DNA from: Colletotrichum lupini
Taxonomy: Eukaryota > Ascomycota > Sordariomycetes > Glomerellales > Glomerellaceae
Direction of reading: 5' to 3'
Length of the DNA stretch: 64,000 nt
Assembly (NCBI RefSeq): GCF_023278565.1
Contig: NC_064682.1
Location: 310,001-374,000 of the forward strand
Under the pieces are notes generated by a model. That model was not told where the DNA came from, did not search any database, and saw only the letters and a program-made list of their open reading frames with translations. Both the position numbers and the translations under genes were made by a program. The stretch's first letter is position 1. Each line of letters opens with the position of its first letter. Of this stretch, positions 51,150 to 62,935 are shown one piece after another.

Positions 51150-51353
51150 TTATTTAAGGGCTATAATATCGATTATAAGCCTCTTTTCCTTCGTCGTTCC
51201 TAATTTAACGAGGTATTTATATAGCGAGTAAGAATCTATATAAATAACTATTAGAATAAGTAGAAGGCTAATTCGATCGGTAATTTTCTTTAGCGTTATT
51301 AAAATTACGTAAGAAAGGTTAACGCTATTAACTATATTATAGACCTTTAACAC
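51150..51353 (-). pseudogene. Copia RNase H fragment (copy 4)
   Basis: An open stretch of 67 codons with VYNIVN, IDSYSLYKYLVKLGTTKEKRL-like sequence and IIDIIALK. It matches the C-terminal RNase H part of fungal Copia polyproteins. The surrounding frame has stops. Confidence 0.75.
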
Positions 51354-52379
51354 TAATATACTTCTCGTTACCCGCTTACTTTTAGTTAACGAGTAGTAGA
51401 TTATATTATTATATATAGTAAATTCGCTCTTACTTATACTCTCGTTAGCTAGGATAATAATATACCCTAATTACGAAGTAAGGTCGTTATTATTTATAAA
51501 TAACTTATTAATAAAGACGTAGAGCTTATTAATTATAAGGTTAATCGGGTAGTAGACGAGACCTCGATTAAAATTTGTTTATTACTACTTAAGCCGCTTA
51601 TTAAGTACCTCGACGTCTTATTTAGTTAGATCTATAGCCTATACTACCCTAGCGTAATTAAAAGTCGCCTCGGGCTAATAAATATTTATAATATATACCC
51701 CTTACGTAAGCTTAGCTTTATACTACTTCTTAACGTTAATTACGTTTAGATTAACGAGGTTAATCTTCTCGCCCTACCCCTTTTATTAAAAAACGACGGT
51801 TTCCCCTTTAATTATAAAAATCCCGCCGTTAAATACTAGGGGGGTATTTATTATAAAGACCTTTTTTAGCTTCGCTACGAAGCCCGCTTTCTAAAGCTCC
51901 TTATCCTCCTTCTTTATAAAGTTAATATTAAATAGGCTTAATATATCGTCGGTCTATATTCTAACGATCCTAAATTAGTTACCTTCGTACTCCGCGACTA
52001 ATAAGCACGGGTCGTACGTAGAAGTAACTATTAATAATTAATTAATATAAAAATTATAATAAGTAGCTTACTAATAGGTACCCGATTCTACGAGCCTATA
52101 TAATAGCTTAAGCACTTTAATAATCGTGCCTTCTAAGTACTTATTAGCTATTTCCTTTAGTAAATAGGCTATGATTTTCCTTATGAGCCCTATAGCCGAT
52201 TAGGTATAGGCCTAGGTAATATTACGGCTCTAAATCTCGTATCCCTTCTTCTATAGTAATACTATTAGTACTATTATTAATCGTTAACTATAGCGCTATA
52301 TAATAGGCAATTATATAAGTAGCGTCGCCTTTTTAACGTTACCGTACCCCTAAATTACGTATCTAGACTTCTTATATAG

Positions 52380-52649
52380 CTAGGGTGTTCCTTTCCCTTT
52401 AATTTTACGAACTATTCGTAATTTAAATATGCGGAGGTTTGTATATTTTTCTAAGTCGTATAGGATAAATCGATAGACCCCTCGATTACGAAGAGTGTCT
52501 ATTTTAATAAGATCTAATCCCTTATACGGCTTTTTAATAGTTATAATTACGCCTTTTTTATATAGTTTAACCGCTAGCTCGAAATCGGCTTTCTCTTTTA
52601 TTATATAAAAGGTATTAATTACCTCGTTACTAATAATAAATTGCCGCAT
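52380..52649 (-). pseudogene. Copia reverse-transcriptase N-terminal fragment (copy 4)
   Basis: An 89-codon open stretch with ELAVKLYKKGVIITIKKP, then RNRGVYRFILYD and FKLRIVRKIKGKGTP, followed by the expected KSR-type segment. It corresponds to the start of the Copia reverse transcriptase. It is not a functional gene. Confidence 0.75.
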
Positions 52650-53867
52650 TAGGGCTTACTATCGTAGTTTTTTGCGACGTCTTACCGGTAGTATTAGTGC
52701 CCTTTTAGTAATATCCTCTTCCTCGTCGTCTATTAATACTACTACGACGATTTCGTTAAGGATAATTTCTTATGCCTCTGCTGCGGGTTATATAGTTTCC
52801 CCTAGCTCTTTTTCTTTTTATAAGTTAGAAATCACCTCGTTAAGATCTATATAGTACGGTCTAACTACTATAATTAACATTTTGAGTAATTAGTTACGAT
52901 TTCTTATAACTATATAAGAGCGCTCGTTAACGGAAATTAACTTATATAGCCTAGTTTACTATTAAGTAATTTCGCGCTATACTCGTATATCTAAATTTAA
53001 TAATATATCTAAATTATCCCCTATATTGGGCCTATTGCGCGTAATAATTACCTCGTTAACTTACCTTTTTATATTTACTTTGCGCAGTACCCGTATTACT
53101 TTTTTAACTACTCGGGCTCGTTAGCTTATACTTAGTAACGGTAGCGAGGCTAAGGTCGTTCTTAAATATACTCTAAATACTAATAGCGTTAGTATAAGTC
53201 CGTTAGGCCTTATAGTATTATTATAGTATTTAAGTGCTATTTAGAGGTATTCGTCGTTAGTAAAATCCGGATTTTCCTCTTTAATAATTCTAAACGCCCT
53301 TTTTAACTACTAGTATGCCCTCTCTACCTTTCTAATACTATAGTACGCTTTAATAGGTACGACTTTTAGCTATATACTATAGGCCGTCGTATTATCCCTA
53401 AATTTTACTAACTTAAAGCTAGTACTAGCGTCGGTTCTAATACTATTTAGCGGTCCCTAGTATATATCGATCTAGCTTTTTTATAGGGCTACCTATACTA
53501 TCTTTACTTATAGATCCTAGAAAAATTGCCCTACTTAAAAAGATATAACTACGTCGATTATATATAGTACTAGCCGACTATTTAAGTAGAAAATATTAAC
53601 GACGATTTCCTAGTTAAAGTTAAGCTTATTACGTAATTTAAACTTAAATCTGCGTGGGCTCTGCGCATTTATTTAGTATTAATAATATACTTTTATTAAC
53701 TACTCTAGCGCCCCTATTTCGATATTATTATTACTTAATTACTTTAAGAGGTTATATAGCCTCGTGACCGACGGGTACCCGAATCTCTAGTATAGTCTTC
53801 TAAGCTCACTTTCCGTTAAGTAATTAATCGACTTCGTATTATTAGTAAGCTTTATAAACGCATACCC

Positions 53868-54089
53868 CTATCGTCGTTCGACTACCTCGAAGTACTTATT
53901 ATTAGAGATTCTGTTCCTCATATTATTAAATATAATACCTAGTCGATCTATATTTTTTAGATATAGGAGAAATAGGGTATTAATAAGTAAAATATAAAAC
54001 GTTATCGTTCCGAAGTACGTCTCTATTTCTACTATACCTAGGGCGACGATTTCCTTACCTAGGCTAAAACTAATCTTTATAATACCCAC
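53868..54089 (-). pseudogene. Copia protease/pre-integrase fragment (copy 4)
   Basis: A 73-codon open stretch with YFGTITFYILLINTLFLLYL, then DRLGIIFNNMRN. It matches the segment between protease and GAG-pre-integrase in fungal Copia polyproteins. Confidence 0.7.
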
Positions 54090-57000
54090 TGTTAATATAT
54101 TAAGCGTTACTAGTGCGATCTTTTATAGCGCCTAGAATTGCCCTTTTCCTCTAGTTAACTATTACGATACCTTAGTATTTAGGATAATCCTATAGAAATT
54201 ATCTAGGCCGTACCTTTTGCTCGTATAGAATACTTATACGAGCTTAGTATTTAAGGGATCTAGGTAGTATAAAAAGGACCCCTCTAGCTACCCCTAGATT
54301 TATTTAGTACTATGTTCCTTTTCTTTAAATATTAAGAGAGATAGCGTCTTCTCCTTAATTATTAAAAAAATAGGCTTCGGCCTTATTAAATTTACCCTTT
54401 TAGCCGCCTCTCTATCCGTTATCTAAGGGACCTTCTCTTATTATTTATAAATAAAAGCCTACTTATTAAGAGCTTCCGTTACCCTCTATTTATTTAGCCT
54501 CGTATATCCTCTAGAGGCTAACGGGGCAAAAAAAGAGTAGTTAATATCGTCGATTTCGTTATAATCTAATTTATTAATATAGGGGGTAAGATCTTCCTTA
54601 TCTTCCGAATCTCCTATAGGGGGTATATACTTTAGGCTACTACTTTAGCTACTATCGCTAGGTTCTATACCCCCGGATCTGCCCTTATATATAATAAAGA
54701 ATTAGTTAAACCGACGAGGGCTAGTTTTACTATTTACTACCCTCGACTTTTTATATTATTCGTATAATTTAGTACGCTCTTCCTCAGAGTAGTTACTTAA
54801 CTAATATCTATCTTTTTTATAAATATAGTATTACTTTTTTTATTACCCTATTTATAAGTTAAATCTCTACCTATTTAACGAATCTGGGCCTCCTTATTAG
54901 CAATTACTATATCTAGCCTCTTTTCTTTTCTTATTATACGTTTAATTAACTTAATATTATTAATAAGGGCCGTTATATGCTTAGAGATAGGTTTAGTACG
55001 GCATTCTTATTTTAATATTAAAGCTAGATCTTAGCCTTAAGTAGAGCGTCTCGTAGTCTTTGGGTACTTAGTATAGGGTAATCTTTACTTTTAGTATATA
55101 CTAAACTATAGTATAAAGATATCTAACTTTCCGCTCGTTTATCCCCTTATTTAGCTAGGCTTTTACTAGCTTATCGATTTAATTAATAAGCTCTTCGAGG
55201 ATCTCTACTTACGATTTGCCCTCTATTATCCTAGCTATAGATATAAAAGAAATTACTCGTAGCTTAGATAGGAGCTCTAGGTTCTTATTATAAGTCTCGA
55301 AGTAGCTTCGGATTACGTTAATTATACTAAGAAAGTCGTTTTAATCGAGATTACGTACCGCTTCGTAGTAGTAATTAGAGGCTTTGCTTATGAGTACGAT
55401 ATTAATTACCGAATAATACTAGTATTCCCTAATTCCGACTTTTTCGTAGTAATTATAAAATATCGTTAGGGTTTTTTATAAGACCTTATACTTCCCCCTA
55501 GAGTACAATTTCTTTTTTAAGAAGATCTTTTTAAGGTCTATAAATTACCTTATATTCGCTACTAGATTTTTAGTATCTATATATAAACCCTGCGTCGCTA
55601 CGTACTATTAATAACTTCGGGTCGTTTACTTCCTTTTTTATTAGCTAATTAGCGCCGAATTTCGCATTAGTAGTAATAATAAGTTATAAATCGAAATAGG
55701 CAGAATTATCGATTATCGTATTTTTAGTACTATATTTTGCCCCGGTATATCCTTTTGTAACGATAGATTTCCGTTAGTAATTATAGGGAGGAAATCTAGG
55801 TCGTTTACTTTTTTTTTAAATTCGTTAAAGCGATTATACGCTCTATCGACCTATGCCTAGTTCTATAGTACGAATTCCTCTTTTATAATTATTACTATTA
55901 GTATTTTATATAGCTCTTATAATTATAATTACGTTAGTAATACCCCTTACTTATAAAAGAATTTATTAACTACTTTTGCGATTCCTAAGCTTGCGCTCGC
56001 GAACTATTTATTTAGCTAGTAGTTAAGGTTATTTACGATCTCGTAGAATAGGGGTTGCCCCTATAGCCCCTTTTTTTCGTAAACCTTAGTTAAATAGATT
56101 AATGCTACGTTAATTTACTTACCGTTAGGCTAATCCGCGATTCTATATATTTACGTCCCCTAATAGTCTAAGTTAATATTTACTTATTTATAAGGGATTA
56201 GGATTCTATTTAGGATCGGGTTCCGTCCTCTTCTTTTTTACCCTAACTCGCTAAGGGTCGTGCTCTAGCTTATGCCCATATTAGTAATCGCTAATATATT
56301 TAATCTTAACGGGGATATATTTAATCCGCGCGTAGGTTATAGTAAATCCGTACTTTTACTACTTAACGAATTTATTAAGGTCTAGGAGATTCTTACTTCC
56401 TCTTGCCGTCTTACTATTACTTTCGTTTTTACTATTTCTAGCGATTATTACTACTCTTTTAGATTATTAACTATCGTACTTACTAAGATCCTCCTTTTTG
56501 TTTAGTAAAAAAGGGTAGGTTTTAGTAGTTCCTTTTAATAATAGTAGCGGTAGACGTTTATATTATTATAAAAAGATATAGTAATTAGTCTTAGGATCTT
56601 TATTAGTTACTAATTTCCGCTATCCCGTATACTTCTAGCCTCCTAAGCCTCGTGCTTTTTATAATCTCTAAATAGCTTCCTTATTTAATTTCCGAGATCC
56701 GTAATTCTCTTAGCTCGATACCGTTAGGACCTCTAAATCCCCTCCTCCCTTATTAAACCGTCCCTTATACTATATTCCTAAATAATACCTAGGGGGTAGT
56801 TAAGAGAGCTATAAGGAGGTTATTTAGATCGCGGGCTTAAGGTCGTACCTATAAAATCCTCGTAGTAATAGACTTTTTTATATACTATAGATCTCTTAGC
56901 TTAATAACTTTTATAAGGTTACCTTCGCTACTAAATAAGAATATTTACGTTTAGAGATCCCCTTTTTTAATCGCACGGTACTCTTTTATACCGTACTTTT

Positions 57001-57330
57001 ACTAATTTAACTAGTTAATTTCTAATCGCAGGCCGGCTATAAAAAAATCGTTTAATAAAAAAGCTACTCGGGGCAATAGTAAAAGGCTAGTTACTTAAGT
57101 AGTTCCGTTAATTAACGTAGTTTAACGTAATAAACGTCGACCTCTCGTAAGTAATAAAGGGCTATAATTACTTAATTCCGTATAGTATTCGAGAATTACC
57201 TCCTTTTTTATCTATTTCTATAAGGTTAATTAGTATAAATCTCTTATCCCGTATAGTATTAAGAGGTCGTCTCTTTTATATAGCGAGATACCTTACCGAT
57301 CTATAATAATAAAGTTTAATTACTAATTAG

Positions 57331-57535
57331 TATTAGTATCCTTATTATAGGGTAGTTAGTTCGAACCGTAATTAATAAAGAGATTAATTAAACTATATAA
57401 ATATCTGCGTAGTAAGTATAAAAAGGAGGTTCTAACCGTAGGTTAGGCTAGCTACGATAATCGTAAATAGGGCCCCTAATTGGCCCCTGCGCAGTCGGCT
57501 GTATGCCGCGGTCGAATTAGACTTCTAATCCGACA
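57331..57535 (-). repeat. Copia copy 4 LTR, right (5')
   Basis: 205 bp. Inner end TATTAGTATCC, outer end CCGACA. Confidence 0.9.
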
Positions 57536-58117
57536 GGATGTTGAAACCTGCGTTGTTAATACATGCCTACAAGAACCGACGACGTTAGTTGGCTGATCCG
57601 CGAATTCCGGGACGACAAAGGTACGATAATCTGGACTCACGTAATTTCCACCAATAATTTCTCCCTTCATATTGACATGGACCATGTCACTCGCTTTCAT
57701 CAGACCAAAATGGCGAGCAAGACTAGAAACATCAAAACATGGTAAGAAAGCTGTGTTGTAGGTCGCTGAGAATGGTGCAACTTACGGGTTGATCCAAAAA
57801 GTTTCAGGGTCGACCGGGTCACGAATCGAGATGTGACCCGCCGTACCTTCAACATATCCCTTGCGAGCGATCACTCGAAAGGCACCGGCCATACGTTCCA
57901 GCATCCATTTGCGTTCTTGATACGGATCTGGGAATTTGGGAATGCCCTTGATAGGAGCACTTCTGCCAATGGTTGCACCGGTTCCATCAATAGTTGACAA
58001 GCCATCCATGAATGTGTCTTCGACCCTTGGGCGGAGTGCTTGCATCTCGGTGCCTCGATGTTCTGTTACCGAGGCTCGCGTTTGGATGGACTGCAATACG
58101 GTGGTAGTTGTAGCCAT

Positions 58118-58947
58118 TTTCAATATGTTCAAGGCAAAAGATTTGACTCCTCTGAATATTGGAAGTGTTATGAATTCAATTCTGTATAGTTTGACTGAGA
58201 AATCGTCAATTTCGAGACAGCTGTGACACCGACTGGATCGATCCTGATATCGTTCTGGGCCTCTTGTGAAAGCACCATGTCAGGGGCTCCAACTACCGTT
58301 GCGATCCCCCAAAATCCGAACCCAGGGAGGCGAACCGACCAGCTGGAACCATGCAAGACATTTGCCCTGCGCATCACTGCAAGAGATCCCGAATCATTCC
58401 AGCCACCTGGAACTACTAGCCCGGGCAGCTGACAGCGACGCCCTATCTTGACGCCATCTTCAGCCCAAATTGGCTAAGGTGGATCCTGTCGGAGTCTCTT
58501 TCCCCATGACATTCTTGCGGGCGTTGTCTTATCGCAGCGCGAAACAATGATTGACAACTTCGGAATTACTCAACACTTGTCTGCTCATTGTCCCAGTCAA
58601 TCTCGTATCTTGTATTCTTACTTTAGCTGTAGGTACATGAGCGTAATAGCATTGAGAAGTTAGTCGAGATTAGACAACGCCATCGCAAGATGTGATTTGT
58701 TCCTTCGGTCATCTTGAGACGTCGTCCCTATAGGGAAGGAAACGACGAAGACAGTACCATTACAGAAGAGACGGGATCTGTCCAGCGACTCTTCTTTGCA
58801 TTCGAATACAAATCGACGGTTTCCTCGGACACAATGCTTTCCTCGCCAGTCCATCTGCTGGGGCTGGCACGGCACAGCGCATCGTCACCACGGTCACTTG
58901 GATACATCTAAACTTTTTATCTTTATACTCCATCTTTCAGCTACATC
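58118..58947. promoter_or_regulatory. Divergent intergenic region, aldolase / dioxygenase
   Basis: About 830 bases separate the two divergent starts. A frame on each strand at 58168-58451 overlaps the other and has no known motif. A C/T-rich leader precedes 58948. Shared regulation of the two genes is possible but no site is identified. Confidence 0.4.
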
Positions 58948-60114
58948 ATGTCTACATTCTGCATCACGCCTACAGCTGCTTCAACCCAAGGCCCCTTGGG
59001 CCGTGGTCTTGGACTCTGCTCCGGACAACGGGAACCCGACTACAATCTCTTGCAGCCCTTCGAAGCCATGCCAGAGGAGATATCTGGTTCAACCGTATGG
59101 GTAAAGGAGGAGCTGAGTCAAAATAGTGGGCGCTGGCTTTATCGTTTTACCGAAGATCAGGTAGAACACATCATTGCTGCCGTCCGCAATATCGAAAACC
59201 GAGGCTTTCAACTCTCTGAAGTCGACAAGGCAACCTTCGAGCTCCCTAGCCCCTTTGTGGACTTTCTATACAGAATCCGAGACCGACTGATCAACGGGAT
59301 CGGCTTCGTCGTGCTACGTGGTCTTCCCGTCGAATCTTGGACAACCCGACAAGCCTCGATCGCGTACCTAGGCATCGGTTCCTACATCGGCCGCCGATTG
59401 AGCCAAAATCGTCAGGGACACATGCTCGGACATATCAAAGACCTTTCTGAAGGCAAAGAAGTCAACGGGGAAGGCAGAATCTACCGTACGCAGAAAGCTC
59501 AGACGTATCACACGGATGACAGCGACATCGTGGGTCTGCTTTGCCTTCACCAAGCGATGGAAGGCGGAGAGTCACAGGTAGTCTCCAGCCACAGCATCTA
59601 CAACACTCTCAGACGAGAAAGACCAGATGTGCTACGCCAATTATGCCTGCCACACTGGTTCTATGATAGAAAGGGGGAGACGAGCGAGGGAGAAAAGGGG
59701 TGGATGCGTACTCCGTGCTATTACTATTACAAGGAGAAGCTCAGCATGAAGTGGGACTCTTACTATGTCGGAGCGCTACAACGCTTCTGGGATGCTGGGC
59801 TTCTTCCACAGTACACAGATGCCCAGCGTGAGGCGATCCAGGTGATGGAGGAGATGTGCCGCCGACTATCGTTGGAAATGACGCTGCAGCAGGGCGATAT
59901 CCAATTTGTCGCCAACACTCATAACCTTCATGCGCGATCTACGTACAAGGATGATAACGATGTCACGAAGAAACGCTGGTTACAGAGACTTTGGCTTGCT
60001 ACCTCAGAAGAGGAGGGCGGATGGCCATTGCCGTTTGCTGATAGTCGGTATGCTAAAAGAGGGGGTGTTCAAGTTAACGATACTCCTGAGTCGTATCCAA
60101 CAGAGGCTGAGTAG
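58948..60114 (+). CDS. TauD/TfdA-type Fe(II)/2-oxoglutarate-dependent dioxygenase
   Basis: A single exon of 388 residues. The N-terminal half contains RDRLINGIGFVVLRGLPVESW and AYLGIGSYIGRRLSQNRQG, typical of the fungal TauD/clavaminate-synthase-like group. The first iron-binding pair is in QTYHTDDSDIVGLLCL (His-X-Asp), followed by GGESQVVSS and the distal His in VANTHNLHARSTYKD. The 2-oxoglutarate-binding Arg is in KKRWLQRLWLA. Length and motif spacing are those of intact enzymes. Reactions in this family are 2-oxoglutarate-driven hydroxylations or desaturations of small acids, amino acids or sulfonates. The substrate cannot be told. It is divergent from the aldolase gene and followed by a Zn2Cys6 regulator, so the group may be a small co-regulated pathway. 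Confidence 0.88.
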   Translation: MSTFCITPTAASTQGPLGRGLGLCSGQREPDYNLLQPFEAMPEEISGSTVWVKEELSQNSGRWLYRFTEDQVEHIIAAVRNIENRGFQLSEVDKATFELPSPFVDFLYRIRDRLINGIGFVVLRGLPVESWTTRQASIAYLGIGSYIGRRLSQNRQGHMLGHIKDLSEGKEVNGEGRIYRTQKAQTYHTDDSDIVGLLCLHQAMEGGESQVVSSHSIYNTLRRERPDVLRQLCLPHWFYDRKGETSEGEKGWMRTPCYYYYKEKLSMKWDSYYVGALQRFWDAGLLPQYTDAQREAIQVMEEMCRRLSLEMTLQQGDIQFVANTHNLHARSTYKDDNDVTKKRWLQRLWLATSEEEGGWPLPFADSRYAKRGGVQVNDTPESYPTEAE

Positions 60115-60720
60115 GCAATAGCTACGCGTATTCTAGTTCTAAAGGACTAGAGAGTGAAGCTCTTCAGCAATAAAATATCTGTGAAGTCCGGTATTGGAAG
60201 AGAAAATTGTGTATGATATGTCATAAGAATAAGATTTCTTATCATAGGTTCTTTAATCTTCACGGCGCTCCTTTGCGCGGTATTTTTTCTCTTCTCGGAA
60301 TCAGGCGACACCTTGCCTCGTCGTAGTCTAATCCGGATGAGGTGATCGCGATCATTAGTCACCTAGCTTGCAACAAGGTTTAAGGACCGCACTGTGTTCG
60401 GAACACAAATTCGCGCAAACCTTCACCTTGAACACGTACCTAAACAGTGCTTAGCGGGGTAAGCTTTCCGTGATAACACCGTATCCATCAAGAGGCCCTG
60501 CTTATCTCGACACGGTCCGAGAAAGGTGTGGTGTCTTGCCGCAAATTCCCGGTATGCCATCTGCGCCATGCCCAACTTCTCCTCACATTCAATCAAAGTC
60601 TCCGAGTGCTGACCTTGCATTCACGGGTGGGCATTACCCCGGAATTTCTACCGCAGGCGCCTTGATGAGGAGCCCGTCCGAGCCAGCCACCGGCGATCCG
60701 CTTCCGAGCATGACCCCACG
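60115..60720. other. Intergenic, promoter side of the transcription factor gene
   Basis: About 600 bases. The frames at 60147-60362, 60423-60620 and 60470-60754 show no recognisable motif. The true start of the next gene lies at 60721. Confidence 0.5.
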
Positions 60721-62935
60721 ATGCCGCCGCCTAAATCGGGACAGCGGTCGATGACCTTTACCGGGTACGTTTTGGAGAATGTCTCGGACCACTTTGACAT
60801 GGGTGTGGACTGACTTGTGCGCGATTCATTGGGCGACAACAGGTGCTGGACCTGCAAGAGGCGCAAGGTGAAGTGTGATGAGAGGTCTTCTGGTTGTGGG
60901 AACTGCGAGAAGATGAAGATCCCTTGCGAAGGCTACGGCATTAGGCTTCAGTGGATCAACGTTTCGAACCCATTTCTTGAGCAGGAGAAGCCTGGCAGTA
61001 GCAGTAATGGCAGAGGGAGAATACGGATTGGTAGGATTCTCATCCCATTACTTACCCTTTCTGCCCCCATGTCCTGGTATTAGTGGCTGATGCACATTTG
61101 GGGCCCTTTACAGGCCGTGATACAGGGCCAGAATATCAGATGAGAGACATTGACTCCTTCTTGGCATCCCTTGAAGAAGCACCAAACTCAAAGGGCATCA
61201 TACAAGAAGGTCCTTTCTCTCTTTTTCAAGCCCATGACGGTAGTCACGAATCTGGCCAGAGTCACGACTTAGGAAGTCCCGATATTGCAGCCTCGGACTG
61301 CTCATTGGTCACCAATGCTCATCACAGCTCAGAATCAACACGGTCCCAGAAGGACGCAACGACCTCACCTATCTACACTGACTGCGCAAGCTCAAGTCCT
61401 TCATTCTCGACAGCACGAGAGGACGGATCTCCAAATCAGATTGGGCTCGATGTGGAGCTCATCAGAACCTCGGAGGATGACCATGCCACACCAGAATTCC
61501 AGCTCCAGGAAGAGTTCAACTCTTCGCTGGGCGACATTGCAGACCTATTAGAAGACTCAGTCGAGTTGTTGCCGATGCAGCCGCAAAATAACATTTCATC
61601 CATGAGACTACCGAGACGAATATCTACCAGCATATCAGGCGACGCAGTCATCGATAGACTTATGCATCACTACGTGGAGAACATCGCGAGCCTACTCCAG
61701 CCCATTCCACATCCCCAGAATCCTTATCGAAAGCTCTACGTCCCGGCAGCTCTCCAGGCAATATCGGAATGGCTGCCGAAAGCAAAAATGGCCACACCTA
61801 CCGTTTCTTCAGTCATTTTTCACTCCCTTATAGCATCATCTGCTTTCCATCTCGGCAATTGTGGTCCCGAGCAGGCGAAATACCTTGCCCTCGGGTCACA
61901 GCATCGCCAAGTAGCGCTGCATTGCTTACAGTCCGCCATCAACCCCGCCATGGCAACATCGGAATACAAGCTTCTCATGGTGGCCATGTTATCAATGGTG
62001 ACCATTAGCAACGTGAGTTCCTTATTCCATTCCCCAAATGTGATGTGTGAAGTATGCTGAGCTTTATCACACAGTTCACGACAGGCAGTGATGCCGACTT
62101 TGTGGTCCACCTTCAAGGCACAAAACAGCTGCGGAAAACGCGAAGGCGATGGAAAGTCATCAGCAGAGCCACGCGGCAACTGAATGAAATTAGCGACTTT
62201 CTCTACCTCCTCACTCGCACGGTCTCATTCTCCTTCACGCCAGGGCCTTGGCCATCAGAGGACGCAGAGGATATAGACGAACCAATCGCCTCGCAGGCAG
62301 AGCCCGACAGCTGCTTCGGTTACATGTACGGGATCACACCCGCCATCGCTGTGGATATCGAGGAGACCTGCCGACTGGCGGAGTATCTCCTCTGGTACGA
62401 AGGCACCGAAGAGCCCATCCCAGAGGGACTGCTCGAGGCCTGCGAGAGTCTTGGCGATCGATTATGCAACTGGTCTCTAGACCTCGAAGACGTCCGCCAA
62501 GCAATGAACCAGGACGCCGAAACCCTGGAAATCTTTCAACACCACGCTGATGCGTGGCACTTGGCTGCAGTCATTTACTACCACCGACGCATCCAAAAAT
62601 GTCACAGTGAAAACCACCAGCAGCTCCTCGCCGAAATCGCCGAACACATGCACGCCGTCGAGGACATCAAAACGCGGTCGAAGTCCACAAAGACCAACTT
62701 CATGGCGCCCATAACGTGGCCTGCCTTTGTAGCTTCGTGCGACGCCAGCGATCGCGGACCGTGGGAGCACTGGTGGGAGAGGATCAAGTGCTACCGGGTC
62801 GCCAACAGCCGGACGCAGTGGAAGGTGGTTCAGCGTTTGTGGGAGAGACGGGATGAACTAGAGCAAGCGGGCGTTGATACGTTTGATTGGATTCAAGCGT
62901 TTAAAGACTTTGGGATTGCTTTGTTTCCAATCTGA
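60721..62935 (+). CDS. Zn2Cys6 fungal transcription factor (Fungal_trans_2-like)
   Basis: Four exons: 60721-60764, 60843-61030, 61084-62012 and 62075-62935, all in phase, giving 673 residues. The short first exon (MPPPKSGQRSMTFTG) is needed because the zinc-cluster exon has no ATG and is preceded by a stop at 60811. The first intron is GTACGT..CAACAG. The DNA-binding domain is CWTCKRRKVKCDERSSGCGNC-type with six Cys, ending CEGYG. A Ser/Asp/Glu-rich linker (activation-like) follows, then a long helical region from VIDRLMHHYVENIASLLQPI through LQGTKQLRKTRRRW to the end, typical of the Fungal_trans_2 group (arginine/lysine-regulator type). It is a nuclear regulator binding CGG-type sites. Its targets may include the neighbouring dioxygenase and aldolase genes, by proximity only. 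It is intact. Confidence 0.87.

Larger units (their letters stand above)
50685..57535 (-). mobile_element. Ty1/Copia LTR retrotransposon, copy 4 (6,851 bp, internal deletions), inside a gene
   Basis: 205-bp LTRs (50685-50889 and 57331-57535) have intact outer TG and CA and are flanked by a perfect GGATG duplication (50680-50684 and 57536-57540). The coding strand is minus, the same sense as the aldolase gene it splits. It is about 570 bases shorter than copies 1-3. One gap lies near 56,690 in the 5' (gag-side) region and a smaller one near 56,990. It is the best preserved copy, with three open fragments showing Copia protease-proximal, reverse-transcriptase and RNase H sequence. RIP is heavy but more TG/CA survive than in copies 1-3. 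Confidence 0.95.
50198..58117 (-). pseudogene. Class II aldolase/adducin-family gene split by Copia copy 4
   Basis: Minus-strand exons right of the element are 58117-57786, 57722-57641 and 57566-57536. The last resumes left of the element at 50679 and ends at 50198. Introns at 57723-57785 (GTAAGT..TAG) and 57567-57640 (GTGAGT..TAG) are canonical. Without the element and one GGATG copy the frame is continuous, 308 residues. Motifs follow the fungal adducin-head/class II aldolase family: ERMAGAFRVIARKGYVEGTAGHIS, WINPLARHFGLMKASDMVHV, NNAGFNIHSALH (the H lies at the insertion point), RPDVNAACHFHSIHGKAWS with the metal-binding His-X-His, MLNQDACTFFKDH, and CAILKNHGLLTTGKTVDEA with the third His. 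The family contains aldolases, epimerases and decarboxylases acting on sugar or keto-acid substrates. The activity here is unknown. The ATG of MATTTTV at 58117 is chosen. Confidence 0.9.

Noticed and set aside
20976..57540. Shared target sequence preference of the Copia family
   Set aside because: The four duplications (CAACC, CTATC, CACTT, GGATG) share no evident consensus, and four sites are too few.
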